A stretch of 64,000 nt of DNA from Caldithrix abyssi DSM 13497. GTDB taxonomy: Bacteria > Calditrichota > Calditrichia > Calditrichales > Calditrichaceae. The stretch is taken from positions 4,338,501-4,402,500 of the forward strand of contig NZ_CP018099.1 in the NCBI RefSeq assembly GCF_001886815.1. The letters are read 5' to 3'. The notes beneath the pieces were generated by a model. It was given only the letters and a program-made list of their open reading frames with translations, had not been told where the DNA came from and did not search any database. Of this stretch, positions 15,701 through 23,207 are shown in pieces (the stretch's first letter is position 1; the number at the start of each line of letters is the position of its first letter). The position numbers were made by a program, and so were the translations under genes.

Positions 15701-16729
15701 ATGATGCGTTTAAACGATCGGGAAAAACAGATATTAAAGGCGGTAATTCAGGAGTTTATCGATACGGCGGTACCGGTGGGGTCGGCGCAGATTTCACAAA
15801 AATCAAGCATCGATTTAAAGCCGGCATCGGTGCGCCGTATTATGGCCACCCTGGAAGAAAAAGGCTTGCTCACGCATCCGCACACTTCGGCGGGACGCGT
15901 GCCCACTTCGCTGGGGTACCGTATTTACGTTAACGAACTACTCAAAAAAAGTAAGTTAACTGAGCATCAGGAAAAGCTTATTAACCAGACTATTGATGCG
16001 TACGATGGCGACGTGCAGCTTTTTATGAGTAAGGTCAGCGCCGTACTGGCTAAAATTTCCAGACAGGTGGGCATCATCGTTACTCCTAAATTTTACGAAG
16101 CGGTTCTGGAACGTATTCATTTAATCCCGGTTTCTTCGACGCGAGTCATGGTCATACTGGCCGTAAAAGATCAACAGGTGCGCACCATTTTGGTGGAAGT
16201 CAACCATCCGGTGGATAAAGAAGATTTGCATCGCCTGGCGCGTAAAATAAACCGGCGATTTTACGGCAAAACATTGCGCGAAATTAAGAATTCGTACCCC
16301 CATCTCATGTCCGATCTGAAGTCGGAAAAAAGCGGCCTGGTGCGCTTTTTCAGCAGAACCGCCGACCGCATCTTTGACTTTTCGCGCTATGAAAATTATT
16401 GGCTACACGGCACAAATTATTTAATGCACCAGCCGGAATTCAACGACGTTCAACGCGTTTCGGGGTTAATTCAGGTGCTGGAAGACAAAGATCATATTTT
16501 CCACTTTATGGAAAAGCGAGAACAGCCGCCCGGAATCAAAATAACCATCGGCCGGGAAAACGAGCTGGCAGAAATGCGCGATTGCAGCGTAATTACTTCT
16601 ACCTACAAGGTTGGCGATATCTGGGGCGTGGTGGGGATTATTGGCCCCATGCGTTTGCGTTATCAGAAAGTTATTCCGGTAGTAGAATTTATGGCTTCTG
16701 CAATTACACGGAAACTGGGAATGGCATAG
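15701..16729 (+). CDS. hrcA: Heat-inducible transcription repressor HrcA
   Basis: About 342 residues. The N-terminal winged helix (LNDREKQILKAVIQEFIDTAVPVGS, then SIDLKPASVRRIMATLEEKGLLTHPHTSAGRVPTSLGYRIYV) is typical of HrcA, and the GAF-like dimer domain ends in GDIWGVVGIIGPMRLRYQKVIPVVEFMA. HrcA binds CIRCE operators and represses chaperone genes, with GroEL as cofactor. The start is ambiguous: ATG 15701, ATG 15704 or TTG 15689, none with a clear ribosome site. It is followed by grpE after 26 bases and dnaJ, as in the usual operon, but dnaK is not between them. Confidence 0.93.
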   Translation: MMRLNDREKQILKAVIQEFIDTAVPVGSAQISQKSSIDLKPASVRRIMATLEEKGLLTHPHTSAGRVPTSLGYRIYVNELLKKSKLTEHQEKLINQTIDAYDGDVQLFMSKVSAVLAKISRQVGIIVTPKFYEAVLERIHLIPVSSTRVMVILAVKDQQVRTILVEVNHPVDKEDLHRLARKINRRFYGKTLREIKNSYPHLMSDLKSEKSGLVRFFSRTADRIFDFSRYENYWLHGTNYLMHQPEFNDVQRVSGLIQVLEDKDHIFHFMEKREQPPGIKITIGRENELAEMRDCSVITSTYKVGDIWGVVGIIGPMRLRYQKVIPVVEFMASAITRKLGMA

Positions 16730-16755
16730 AAATTTAAAAAAAGGAGACATAGAAA

Positions 16756-17316
16756 ATGAGCGATCAGGAACAGGTGAAAGAAAAGGTCGAACAGGAAACG
16801 AAAAAATCATCTTCTAAAAAACATACCAGCAAAGAAAAATATGAAAAAAAGATCAAAGAACTGGAAAAGAAAATTCAGGAATTAGAAGAAGAAAACAAAA
16901 GCCTGAAAGATCAAAACTTGCGGCGAATTGCAGAATTTGAGAACTTAAAGCGTCGCAAAGATAAAGAGTTCTTGAATATTCTGCAAAACGCCAATGAAGA
17001 ATTGATTCTGGAACTTTTGCCGGTTATCGACGATTTTGAACGATTTTTGGCCCACGTTAATGACGAAAATCAAAATGTCGAATCACTAAAACAGGGCGTG
17101 GAGCTGATTTACAAAAAGATGATGCAAATACTGGAAAAACAGGGACTGAAGCCCATCGAGTCTGTTGGACATGAATTTGATGCCGAAAAGCATCAGGCCT
17201 TAATGCAGGTAGAAACAGACCAATACGAAAGCGGATACATCGTAGATGAACATTTAAAAGGTTACACATTAAACGACAAGGTGATTAGACACGCGCAGGT
17301 GCTGGTCGCTAAATAG
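16756..17316 (+). CDS. grpE: Nucleotide exchange factor GrpE
   Basis: A 186-residue DnaK co-chaperone that speeds ADP release. AAGGAGA lies ten bases before the ATG. Residues about 1-85 are charged coiled coil ([28 protein letters not shown]), followed by the family core [29 protein letters not shown] and the C-terminal beta domain with [25 protein letters not shown] and [18 protein letters not shown]. Length is ordinary for GrpE. It sits between hrcA and dnaJ with short gaps, so it should share their heat-shock transcript. Confidence 0.95.
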   Translation: MSDQEQVKEKVEQETKKSSSKKHTSKEKYEKKIKELEKKIQELEEENKSLKDQNLRRIAEFENLKRRKDKEFLNILQNANEELILELLPVIDDFERFLAHVNDENQNVESLKQGVELIYKKMMQILEKQGLKPIESVGHEFDAEKHQALMQVETDQYESGYIVDEHLKGYTLNDKVIRHAQVLVAK

Positions 17317-17324
17317 GTGAGAGA

Positions 17325-18485
17325 ATGGCAACAAAGAAAGATTATTACGAAATACTGGGAGTGGATCGCAACGCCACGCAGGATGAGATCAAAAAGGCCT
17401 ACCGAAAATTAGCCGTTAAATACCATCCAGATAAAAATCAGGGCAACAAAGAAGCCGAGGAGAAATTCAAAGAACTCGCCGAAGCGTATGCCGTTTTGAG
17501 CGATCCGGAAAAACGCAGACGCTACGATCAGTTTGGCCATGCCGGCGTGGGCGGCGCCGGGCAGCAGGGATTCGATTTTACGGATTTCGACCTGGCCGAC
17601 GCTCTGCGCCAGTTTATGGAAGAAGGCTTTGGATTCGGTTTTGGCGATATTTTCGGCTCTTCTCGTTCCGGCAGCAGAAGAAGACGCGTCACACGCAAAG
17701 GCAGCGATCTGCAAATTAAATTAAAATTAACTCTGGAAGAAATCGCCACAGGCGTCACTAAAAAAATAAAAGTGCGTAAAAAAATAGCCTGCCCGGAATG
17801 CAACGGAAGCGGTTCTGCCAAGTACAGCAAAACGGTAATGTGTCCGGTGTGTCACGGCAGCGGCGAAATTCGCCAGGTGTCGCGTTCGCTCTTTGGGCAG
17901 TTTGTAAATGTGACCACCTGTCACCGCTGCAACGGCGAAGGCCAGGTTATAGAAAATCCCTGTCATTCCTGCCACGGCACGGGATTGATCGACGGCTCAA
18001 AAACCATCGAAGTTAACGTACCGGCAGGCGTTTCCACCGGCAACTACATCACTCTGAGCGGAGAAGGCAATGCCGGTGTGCGGGGCGGGCAACCAGGCGA
18101 TCTGATCATTTACATTGAAGAGGCGCCGCACCAGATTTTTCAGCGCCAGGGCAACGACATTCTGCTGGCTTTGCCCATTAGTTTTCCCACGGCCGCCCTG
18201 GGGGGAACCGTTGAGGTTCCTACTTTAACCGGCAAGGCCAAATTGAAAATCGCACCCGGGACGCAGTCCGGGAAAATACTTCGCATGCGCGGTAAAGGCA
18301 TTCCCTACCTGCGCAGCGCGGGCAGCGGCGACCAACTGGTGCAGGTACAGGTTTATGTGCCAACCAAACTAAACGAAGAAGAACGGTTATTACTGCAAAA
18401 ACTGGCCGAATCCGAAAACCTGGATCCGTCCAAAAGTACGCATAAATCCTTTTTCGATAAATTCAAGGAAGCGTTCAAAATTTGA
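17325..18485 (+). CDS. dnaJ: Chaperone protein DnaJ (class I Hsp40)
   Basis: A 386-residue class I J protein starting eight bases after grpE. Domains in order: J domain 1-70 with the HPD motif ([29 protein letters not shown]), Gly/Phe-rich region about 75-115, four zinc-binding CxxCxGxG-type repeats between about 145 and 215 ([32 protein letters not shown]), and the C-terminal substrate-binding domains ending in a short dimerisation tail. It delivers unfolded proteins to DnaK and stimulates its ATPase. A strong hairpin follows the stop. Confidence 0.96.
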   Translation: MATKKDYYEILGVDRNATQDEIKKAYRKLAVKYHPDKNQGNKEAEEKFKELAEAYAVLSDPEKRRRYDQFGHAGVGGAGQQGFDFTDFDLADALRQFMEEGFGFGFGDIFGSSRSGSRRRRVTRKGSDLQIKLKLTLEEIATGVTKKIKVRKKIACPECNGSGSAKYSKTVMCPVCHGSGEIRQVSRSLFGQFVNVTTCHRCNGEGQVIENPCHSCHGTGLIDGSKTIEVNVPAGVSTGNYITLSGEGNAGVRGGQPGDLIIYIEEAPHQIFQRQGNDILLALPISFPTAALGGTVEVPTLTGKAKLKIAPGTQSGKILRMRGKGIPYLRSAGSGDQLVQVQVYVPTKLNEEERLLLQKLAESENLDPSKSTHKSFFDKFKEAFKI

Positions 18486-18492
18486 TGCCAGG

Positions 18493-18524
18493 GATGGCCT
18501 TTTGAAAAAGAAAGAAAGGCCATC
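18493..18524 (+). promoter_or_regulatory. Hairpin covering the ribosome site of the comEA-like gene
   Basis: GATGGCCTTT (18493-18502) pairs perfectly with AAAGGCCATC (18515-18524) across a 12-base loop. The 3' arm contains the only plausible Shine-Dalgarno (AAAGG) of the gene starting at 18528. It could be a dnaJ-end processing or attenuation hairpin, or block translation of the next gene; no T run follows. Confidence 0.45.
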
Positions 18525-18527
18525 ATC

Positions 18528-18992
18528 ATGAGTTTAACCCCTGCCGAACGACGCGCTCTACTGATGGTGGCGCTGGTATTCGCCATCAGCGCCTTCATAC
18601 AGTGGGTAAGACCGCATAAGGTCACCACCAAGCAGTTTGATTATACGCTGCAGGACAGCCTGTTCCGGGCATTGTCCGCCGATACGCTGCAAAAAACGAC
18701 AAGCGTACCTCAGGCGCAAACCGCCCCAAAACGCAACGTCAAATCCACCAAAAAGAAAAAAGAAGTCTTAAAGCCCAAAAGCATCGACATCAATACCGCC
18801 AACGCCAGCACGCTAATCAAATTGCCGCGCATCGGCCCCAAAACAGCACAGGCGATTATTGATTACCGCACAGAACACGGGCCCTTTAAAAGCATTGAAG
18901 AACTGGACGAAGTAAAAGGCATTGGCCCTAAAACCATCGAAAGGCTGCGACCCTTTATCATAATAACCATGCCGGACAGCACAGGAAAGTAA
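18528..18992 (+). CDS. ComEA-like helix-hairpin-helix DNA-binding protein
   Basis: A 154-residue protein. Residues about 15-32 are an N-terminal membrane anchor (ALLMVALVFAISAFIQWV), followed by a polar linker rich in Lys, and a ComEA-type double helix-hairpin-helix at about 84-152: SIDINTANASTLIKLPRIGPKTAQAIIDYR and FKSIEELDEVKGIGPKTIERLRPFI. ComEA binds incoming double-stranded DNA at the membrane in natural transformation; single-gene relatives also occur outside competence loci. It starts 42 bases after dnaJ and may be co-transcribed with it. Confidence 0.82.
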   Translation: MSLTPAERRALLMVALVFAISAFIQWVRPHKVTTKQFDYTLQDSLFRALSADTLQKTTSVPQAQTAPKRNVKSTKKKKEVLKPKSIDINTANASTLIKLPRIGPKTAQAIIDYRTEHGPFKSIEELDEVKGIGPKTIERLRPFIIITMPDSTGK

Positions 18993-19109
18993 AAATGAGA
19001 GTTCTAAAGAGCTTGCTCTGCGAGCGCACAAAATCCTTTAAGTCTGTACAAAAAAACATTCAGTCTGACAATTGGCAGTCGCCTCTGACCTGCCGCCGCG
19101 GAATCGCAG

Positions 19110-19250
19110 ACGAAATCAGCAAAGCCGTAACCAAAATCAACCACAACGCAGGCAAAGTAATTTTCTCGCAGATTACGTCAATCATCGTAGAAAATGTTTA
19201 AACAAACTGTTTTGAGACTAAAGCTAAGCAAATCGGCGCTATTTACGCCC
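19110..19250 (-). repeat. Repeat family B, copy 1 (reverse orientation)
   Basis: Reverse complement of the about 135-bp element found forward at 38183, 38741, 40201 and 43505. Shared landmarks are GCCGATTTGCTTAGCTTTAG, a TTGGCGTAATCTGC-like core (GACGTAATCTGC here) and AAAATTACTTTGC, then GGTTGATTTTGGTTGCGGC-like ends. It runs straight into repeat A at 19251. ORFs drawn across it are not genes. Confidence 0.65.
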
Positions 19251-19312
19251 GGGGCTGTCCCAAAAGTCAAAGAAAATGTATTTTTATAAAGTTTTTCTTT
19301 CCCTCACCCCCT
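19251..19312 (+). repeat. Repeat family A, half copy
   Basis: Begins GGGGCTGTCCCAAAAGTC and continues through ATGTATTTTTATAAAG to TTTCCCTCACCCCCTTT, then departs from the full copies; the right half is missing. The following bases (19313-19440) match the reverse of 43314-43440, so 19.1-19.5 kb is one arm of a long inverted duplication. Confidence 0.65.
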
Positions 19313-19440
19313 TTCCAAGAAAAAGAGTCTGGGAGAGTAGGAAGAACTGTTCGTTGGAAATTTTTCTCCAATGATGTTCAATATTTGCGCATTTGCAAAT
19401 TTCTATTCAACCATTCAACTAATTAACTATTCAACCAATA

Positions 19441-19507
19441 CAGCAGCACAAAAATTTTCAAATCCCGCCCGGGCGGGATTGATCTTTCAAAGGAAGTATC
19501 CTAAACC
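19441..19507 (-). repeat. Repeat family C, intact copy (palindromic core)
   Basis: Core ATCCCGCCCGGGCGGGAT (19462-19479) is a perfect 18-bp palindrome, flanked by GGTTTAGGATACTTCC on one side and AAAATTTTTGTGCTG on the other. Other copies: 40093-40153 (intact) and 41537-43306 (split by the IS element), with a partial one near 38516. It overlaps the last codons of the next gene. Confidence 0.65.
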
Positions 19508-19827
19508 ATTGCAGCGCGCAGTTTATTTTTCATCTTTTTAATCTCTTTTCGCACTTCTTTCAGCTTTTTATAGTCTTTGGCTTCAATGGCTTTATCGCGC
19601 TCCACTTTTAGCATCCGTATTTTACGTTTGATCTCTCCTTTATTGGCTAAAGTGGAAACATGATGCTCGTGCATGTCAATATTCATCGCCTTGCACAAAA
19701 GCTCAATCAGGTGCTCTTTGTTCAGTTGCGTGTATCCCTGAACCGCTTCCTGATTTTCAAAAGCGGCTGCGATTTCCCGTAACTCAGCTACAGTCTTGCG
19801 CTTTAAGTCCTGGTAAGTATATTCCAT
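19501..19827 (-). CDS. Small Rho-N/SAP-like and coiled-coil protein, unknown function
   Basis: A 108-residue basic protein from ATG 19827, with AGGAGG at good distance; an upstream in-frame GTG is less likely. Residues about 1-60 resemble a Rho N-terminal/SAP-like helical fold (YQDLKRKTVAELREIAAAF, then LNKEHLIELLCKAMNI), which often binds nucleic acid. Residues about 70-105 are a basic helical pair with UVR-like spacing (RDKAIEAKDYKKLKEVRKEI). It may be a nucleic-acid binding protein. It stands alone; its stop codon (TAG) is supplied by repeat C, which suggests the original 3' end may have been different. Confidence 0.6.
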   Translation of the reverse strand: MEYTYQDLKRKTVAELREIAAAFENQEAVQGYTQLNKEHLIELLCKAMNIDMHEHHVSTLANKGEIKRKIRMLKVERDKAIEAKDYKKLKEVRKEIKKMKNKLRAAMV

Positions 19828-20040
19828 CACGAATCCTCCTGTTGGTTTAAAATTTATGTAATCAACCTATTATTCCAGGTATGTTCATGCTGCTTATCTT
19901 CCCGACTCTAAGCTCCTTCCATCTTTCCTTAATTCGTTGCGCATTGGCATTAACAAATTCGGTAAATATTAAGGAATTTTAATCTTCTATTCAAGTTCCG
20001 CGCTAAAAAGTTTTTTTCGGCCAATATGACCATTTTTTAT

Positions 20041-20091
20041 TTGCATTGTGAAATTGTTCTCTTTATATTTAGTTCTGTGAATCAATTCACA
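20041..20091 (+). promoter_or_regulatory. rex-hyd promoter with Rex-type operator
   Basis: TTGCAT (20041-20046), 17-base spacer, TATATT (20064-20069) form a reasonable promoter. TGTGAATCAATTCACA at 20076-20091 is a palindrome (TGTGAAT, CA, ATTCACA) closely like the Rex consensus TTGTGAA-N-TTCACAA and would cover the transcription start. A second, degenerate site (TTGTGAAATTGTTCTC, 20046-20061) lies between the promoter boxes. Since rex is the first gene, autoregulation and NADH-responsive control of the hydrogenase operon are likely. Confidence 0.7.
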
Positions 20092-20111
20092 TTGTGAGAG
20101 GAATAACACTC

Positions 20112-20738
20112 ATGCATCGAGCAAATTTACCGGAAAAAACCGTTGAACGTACCATTTTATACAAACGCCTGCTGCTCAACTTGCAAAAAAGCGGGCAACA
20201 AATGGTCTTTTCATATCAGTTGGCTCAACTTGCCGGCAATTCCGCAGAACAGGTACGCCGCGACCTGATGCAAATCGGTTTTTCCGGCAATCCCAAAAAG
20301 GGCTACGTCATAAAGGACATGCTACAGGCCATCGAAGCGGTTTTAAACAACCCGTTTCAGCAGCCGATCATTTTAATTGGGGTGGGCAATCTGGGTAAAG
20401 CCATTTTGTCCTATTTCACGTACCAACAGCCTCATATTAACATCGTCGCCGCTTTTGACAGGGATCCCAACAAGGTTGACCGCGTTATTGCCGGCTGTCG
20501 CTGTTATTCCACAGACGCCCTGGAAGAGATCGTCGCCAGAGAGAACGTTCGACTGGCCATCCTTACCGTGCCGGCCTCTCACGCTCAGGAAATAACAGAC
20601 CGGCTGGTTTATCTCGGAATAAAGGGCATTTTAAACTTTGCTCCCGTTCCGCTCAAAGTGCCGGATACGGTTATCTGCGAGCAGCTGGACATCATGTTAC
20701 AATTGGAAAAACTTGCTTTTTTAACACAGGTAAAATGA
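20112..20738 (+). CDS. rex: Redox-sensing transcriptional repressor Rex
   Basis: A 208-residue repressor. ATG 20112 is preferred over GTG 20094 because GAGAGGAA precedes it correctly. The N-terminal winged helix (about 5-75: LPEKTVERTILYKRLLLNLQ, QLAQLAGNSAEQVRRDLMQIG) reads DNA; the Rossmann domain (about 85 onward: IILIGVGNLGKAILSYF, AAFDRDPNKVDRVIAGCRCY) binds NADH or NAD+, and the C-terminal helix swaps between subunits. Rex leaves its operator when NADH/NAD+ rises. It starts the operon 16 bases before hydC, directly coupling hydrogenase expression to the redox pool the enzyme oxidises. Confidence 0.9.
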   Translation: MHRANLPEKTVERTILYKRLLLNLQKSGQQMVFSYQLAQLAGNSAEQVRRDLMQIGFSGNPKKGYVIKDMLQAIEAVLNNPFQQPIILIGVGNLGKAILSYFTYQQPHINIVAAFDRDPNKVDRVIAGCRCYSTDALEEIVARENVRLAILTVPASHAQEITDRLVYLGIKGILNFAPVPLKVPDTVICEQLDIMLQLEKLAFLTQVK

Positions 20739-20753
20739 TAGAAGAGGTTAGCG

Positions 20754-21233
20754 ATGCAAAAAGCGAAAAAAAGAGAAAAAATATTTCAATCCGTAAAAGA
20801 ACCCAAAAGAGAGCACTTAATTCCTCTACTGCAGGAAATTCAGGAAAGCGAAGGTTACATCTCGCCAGAAGCAGTTAAGGCGCTGGGGCAGTTTTTGAGA
20901 CTCCCTGCCAGCAAAATATACGGCGTGGCCACATTTTACAACCAGTTTCGCTTTAAGCCGATCGGTAAATATCATATTCAGGTTTGTCGGGGCACGGCCT
21001 GCCACGTAAAAGGCTCTTCCAGCGTAATGCAGACCCTGGCGCACGAATTTCACCTGAAGCCCGGCGAAACCACGCGAGATGGTTTGTTCAGTCTGGAAGT
21101 AGTAGCCTGTCTGGGCGCCTGCGGTCTGGCTCCGGTCGTCAGCATTAACGGAGAATTTTACGCCAACATGACCGGCCCCAAACTGGTGACTTTGTTACGC
21201 AAATTGCAACGAAAAGAAACGCAAAACAATTGA
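20754..21233 (+). CDS. hydC: Bifurcating [FeFe]-hydrogenase gamma subunit HydC (NuoE-like)
   Basis: A 159-residue thioredoxin-like [2Fe-2S] protein of the NuoE/HndA family. The helical N-terminus (LIPLLQEIQESEGYISPEAV, KIYGVATFYNQFRF) is typical, and the four cluster Cys are in CRGTACHVKG and CLGACGLAP. In HydABC complexes this subunit relays electrons next to the flavin subunit HydB. It starts 16 bases after rex and is followed by hydB after seven bases. Cytoplasmic, no signal peptide. The order hydC-hydB-hydA is as in Thermotoga. Confidence 0.9.
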   Translation: MQKAKKREKIFQSVKEPKREHLIPLLQEIQESEGYISPEAVKALGQFLRLPASKIYGVATFYNQFRFKPIGKYHIQVCRGTACHVKGSSSVMQTLAHEFHLKPGETTRDGLFSLEVVACLGACGLAPVVSINGEFYANMTGPKLVTLLRKLQRKETQNN

Positions 21234-21240
21234 GGTCGAT

Positions 21241-23193
21241 ATGCGCAAAGATCAATTGCAAATCCTAAAACAGATGCTTTCGCTGGAATTTATCCGGCAT
21301 GAATCCGAAAATGGGCAAAACAAAGAATTACAAATTAAAATTAACCAATTAAAAAACAGTCACTCCCCCATTCCCGTTTTTTACGTTGGCGCTGGCACCT
21401 GTGGACTGGGCGCCGGAGCCGACAGGATGATGCAGCGCCTGGTCTCTTACCTGACAGAAAATGAAATCCAGGCTAAAGTAGTAGAAGTCGGATGCATCGG
21501 CTTATGCTCGGACGAACCTTTACTGGATGTGCAGCTACCGGGCAGAACACGACTGATTTTTAGAAAAGTAACCGAAAACAATGTCATTTCTATTGTAAAA
21601 GCCGTTTTACAGGGGAAAATTCCACTGGAAAATCTGCTGGGGCAACATACATCTCAGGAATTAGAATCATGGGCGAACATCCCTTACCTCCATGAACATC
21701 CCTTTTTTGCCCCTCAAAAGCGTTGGGTCTTGAAAAACTGCGGTTTGCTTGATCCAACCAGCGTAGAAGAGTACATGGCTTACGGAGGGTATCAGGCTCT
21801 GGCCCGTACCCTCCAGACCATGACTCCCCTGGAAGTTTGTGATGAAATAGAAATGAGTGGATTACGCGGTCGCGGCGGCGGCGGATTTCCTACCGGCCGC
21901 AAGTGGAAGTTTGCTTTAAACACGCCGGCCGAACAGAGATACATGATTTGCAACGCCGATGAAGGCGACCCGGGGGCCTTTATGGACCGCGCCATTATCG
22001 AAGGCGATCCACACCGCGTTCTGGAAGGACTGATGATCGCCGCCTATGCCATCGGCGCCACCAAAGCATACATCTACATTAGAGCAGAATATCCGCTGGC
22101 CATTGCCCGACTGAATAAGGCCATAGAACAGGCCCGGGAGCTCGGTCTTATTGGCGAAAATATATTGGACAGCGGGTTTAATTTTGACGTTACTATCAAA
22201 AAAGGAGCCGGCGCCTTTGTGTGCGGAGAAGAGACAGCGCTGATTCACAGCATCGAAGGCAAACGCGGCATGCCGCGCCCCCGTCCGCCCTACCCGGCCG
22301 TAAACGGACTGTTCCAAAAACCGTCGGTTATCAACAATGTGGAAACCCTGGCCAACATTCCGGAAATCATCTTGCAGGGCGCCAGCGCCTTTGCTCAAAT
22401 CGGAACCGAAAAGAGCAAAGGCACCAAGGTATTCGCCCTTTCCGGTAAAATTGAACGCACGGGTCTGGTCGAAATTCCCATGGGCACCCGTTTGTGGGAG
22501 CTGGTGTTTACCATTGGCGGCGGAGTCAGCGACGGTAGAACATTCAAAGCCGTGCAAATCGGAGGCCCTTCTGGCGGTTGTATTCCGCAAGAGCATCTGG
22601 ACATTCCCATCGACTACGAATCGTTGAAAGCGGTTGGGGCCATGATGGGTTCCGGAGGTCTGGTGGTCGTTGACGACAAGACCTGTATGGTCGATCTGGC
22701 CAAATTTTTCATGGATTTTATTCAACGCGAGAGTTGCGGAAAATGTATTCCCTGCCGCGAAGGCACGCGCCAGATGTTGGAAATACTGAACATTATCTCC
22801 AGAGGACGTCGTTCGGAAAGCGGCTACGATGCGCTGGAACGCATGAAAAGCATCATGTACCTGGAACGGTTGGCCGAAGTGATCAAAGATACCAGCCTGT
22901 GCGGGCTGGGGCAATCGGCGCCCAATCCGGTGTTAAGCACCTTACGCTGGTTCCGCGACGAGTACGATGCGCACATTTACGAACGGCAATGCGCGGCCGG
23001 CGTGTGCGCCGAACTGTTGACCTTTGAAATTATTGCGGACAAATGCAAGGGCTGTACCTTGTGCGCCTTGAAGTGTCCCACGCAAGCCATTTATGGCGAC
23101 CGGAAAGCGCCGCACTACATCGTCAAAGAAAAATGTATTGGCTGCGGCACCTGTGTTGAAGTTTGTAATTTTGACGCAATCATCGTCAAATGA
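21241..23193 (+). CDS. hydB: Bifurcating [FeFe]-hydrogenase beta subunit HydB (NuoF-like flavoprotein)
   Basis: A 650-residue cytoplasmic subunit. Domains: N-terminal [2Fe-2S] thioredoxin-like part (about 35-125, Cys in GAGTCGLGAGA and VGCIGLCSDEP), NuoF core (about 140-570) with the Gly-rich NADH/FMN site LRGRGGGGFPTGRKW and NADEGDPGAFMDR, a [4Fe-4S] site ESCGKCIPCREGT plus TSLCGLG, and a C-terminal two-[4Fe-4S] ferredoxin (CKGCTLCALKCP, CIGCGTCVEVC). This is the flavin-based bifurcation subunit: it handles NAD(H) while electrons also pass to or from ferredoxin. The stop overlaps an upstream in-frame ATG of hydA. Confidence 0.93.
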   Translation: MRKDQLQILKQMLSLEFIRHESENGQNKELQIKINQLKNSHSPIPVFYVGAGTCGLGAGADRMMQRLVSYLTENEIQAKVVEVGCIGLCSDEPLLDVQLPGRTRLIFRKVTENNVISIVKAVLQGKIPLENLLGQHTSQELESWANIPYLHEHPFFAPQKRWVLKNCGLLDPTSVEEYMAYGGYQALARTLQTMTPLEVCDEIEMSGLRGRGGGGFPTGRKWKFALNTPAEQRYMICNADEGDPGAFMDRAIIEGDPHRVLEGLMIAAYAIGATKAYIYIRAEYPLAIARLNKAIEQARELGLIGENILDSGFNFDVTIKKGAGAFVCGEETALIHSIEGKRGMPRPRPPYPAVNGLFQKPSVINNVETLANIPEIILQGASAFAQIGTEKSKGTKVFALSGKIERTGLVEIPMGTRLWELVFTIGGGVSDGRTFKAVQIGGPSGGCIPQEHLDIPIDYESLKAVGAMMGSGGLVVVDDKTCMVDLAKFFMDFIQRESCGKCIPCREGTRQMLEILNIISRGRRSESGYDALERMKSIMYLERLAEVIKDTSLCGLGQSAPNPVLSTLRWFRDEYDAHIYERQCAAGVCAELLTFEIIADKCKGCTLCALKCPTQAIYGDRKAPHYIVKEKCIGCGTCVEVCNFDAIIVK

Positions 23194-23207
23194 AATTAGG
23201 AGACGGC

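Noticed and set aside
18995-19201. ORF after the comEA-like gene
   Set aside because: It lies mostly in repeat B (reverse copy) and shows no conserved protein pattern.
21916-22914. Long minus-strand ORF (332 codons) opposite hydB
   Set aside because: Antisense shadow of the well-identified hydB; no ribosome site or family pattern.
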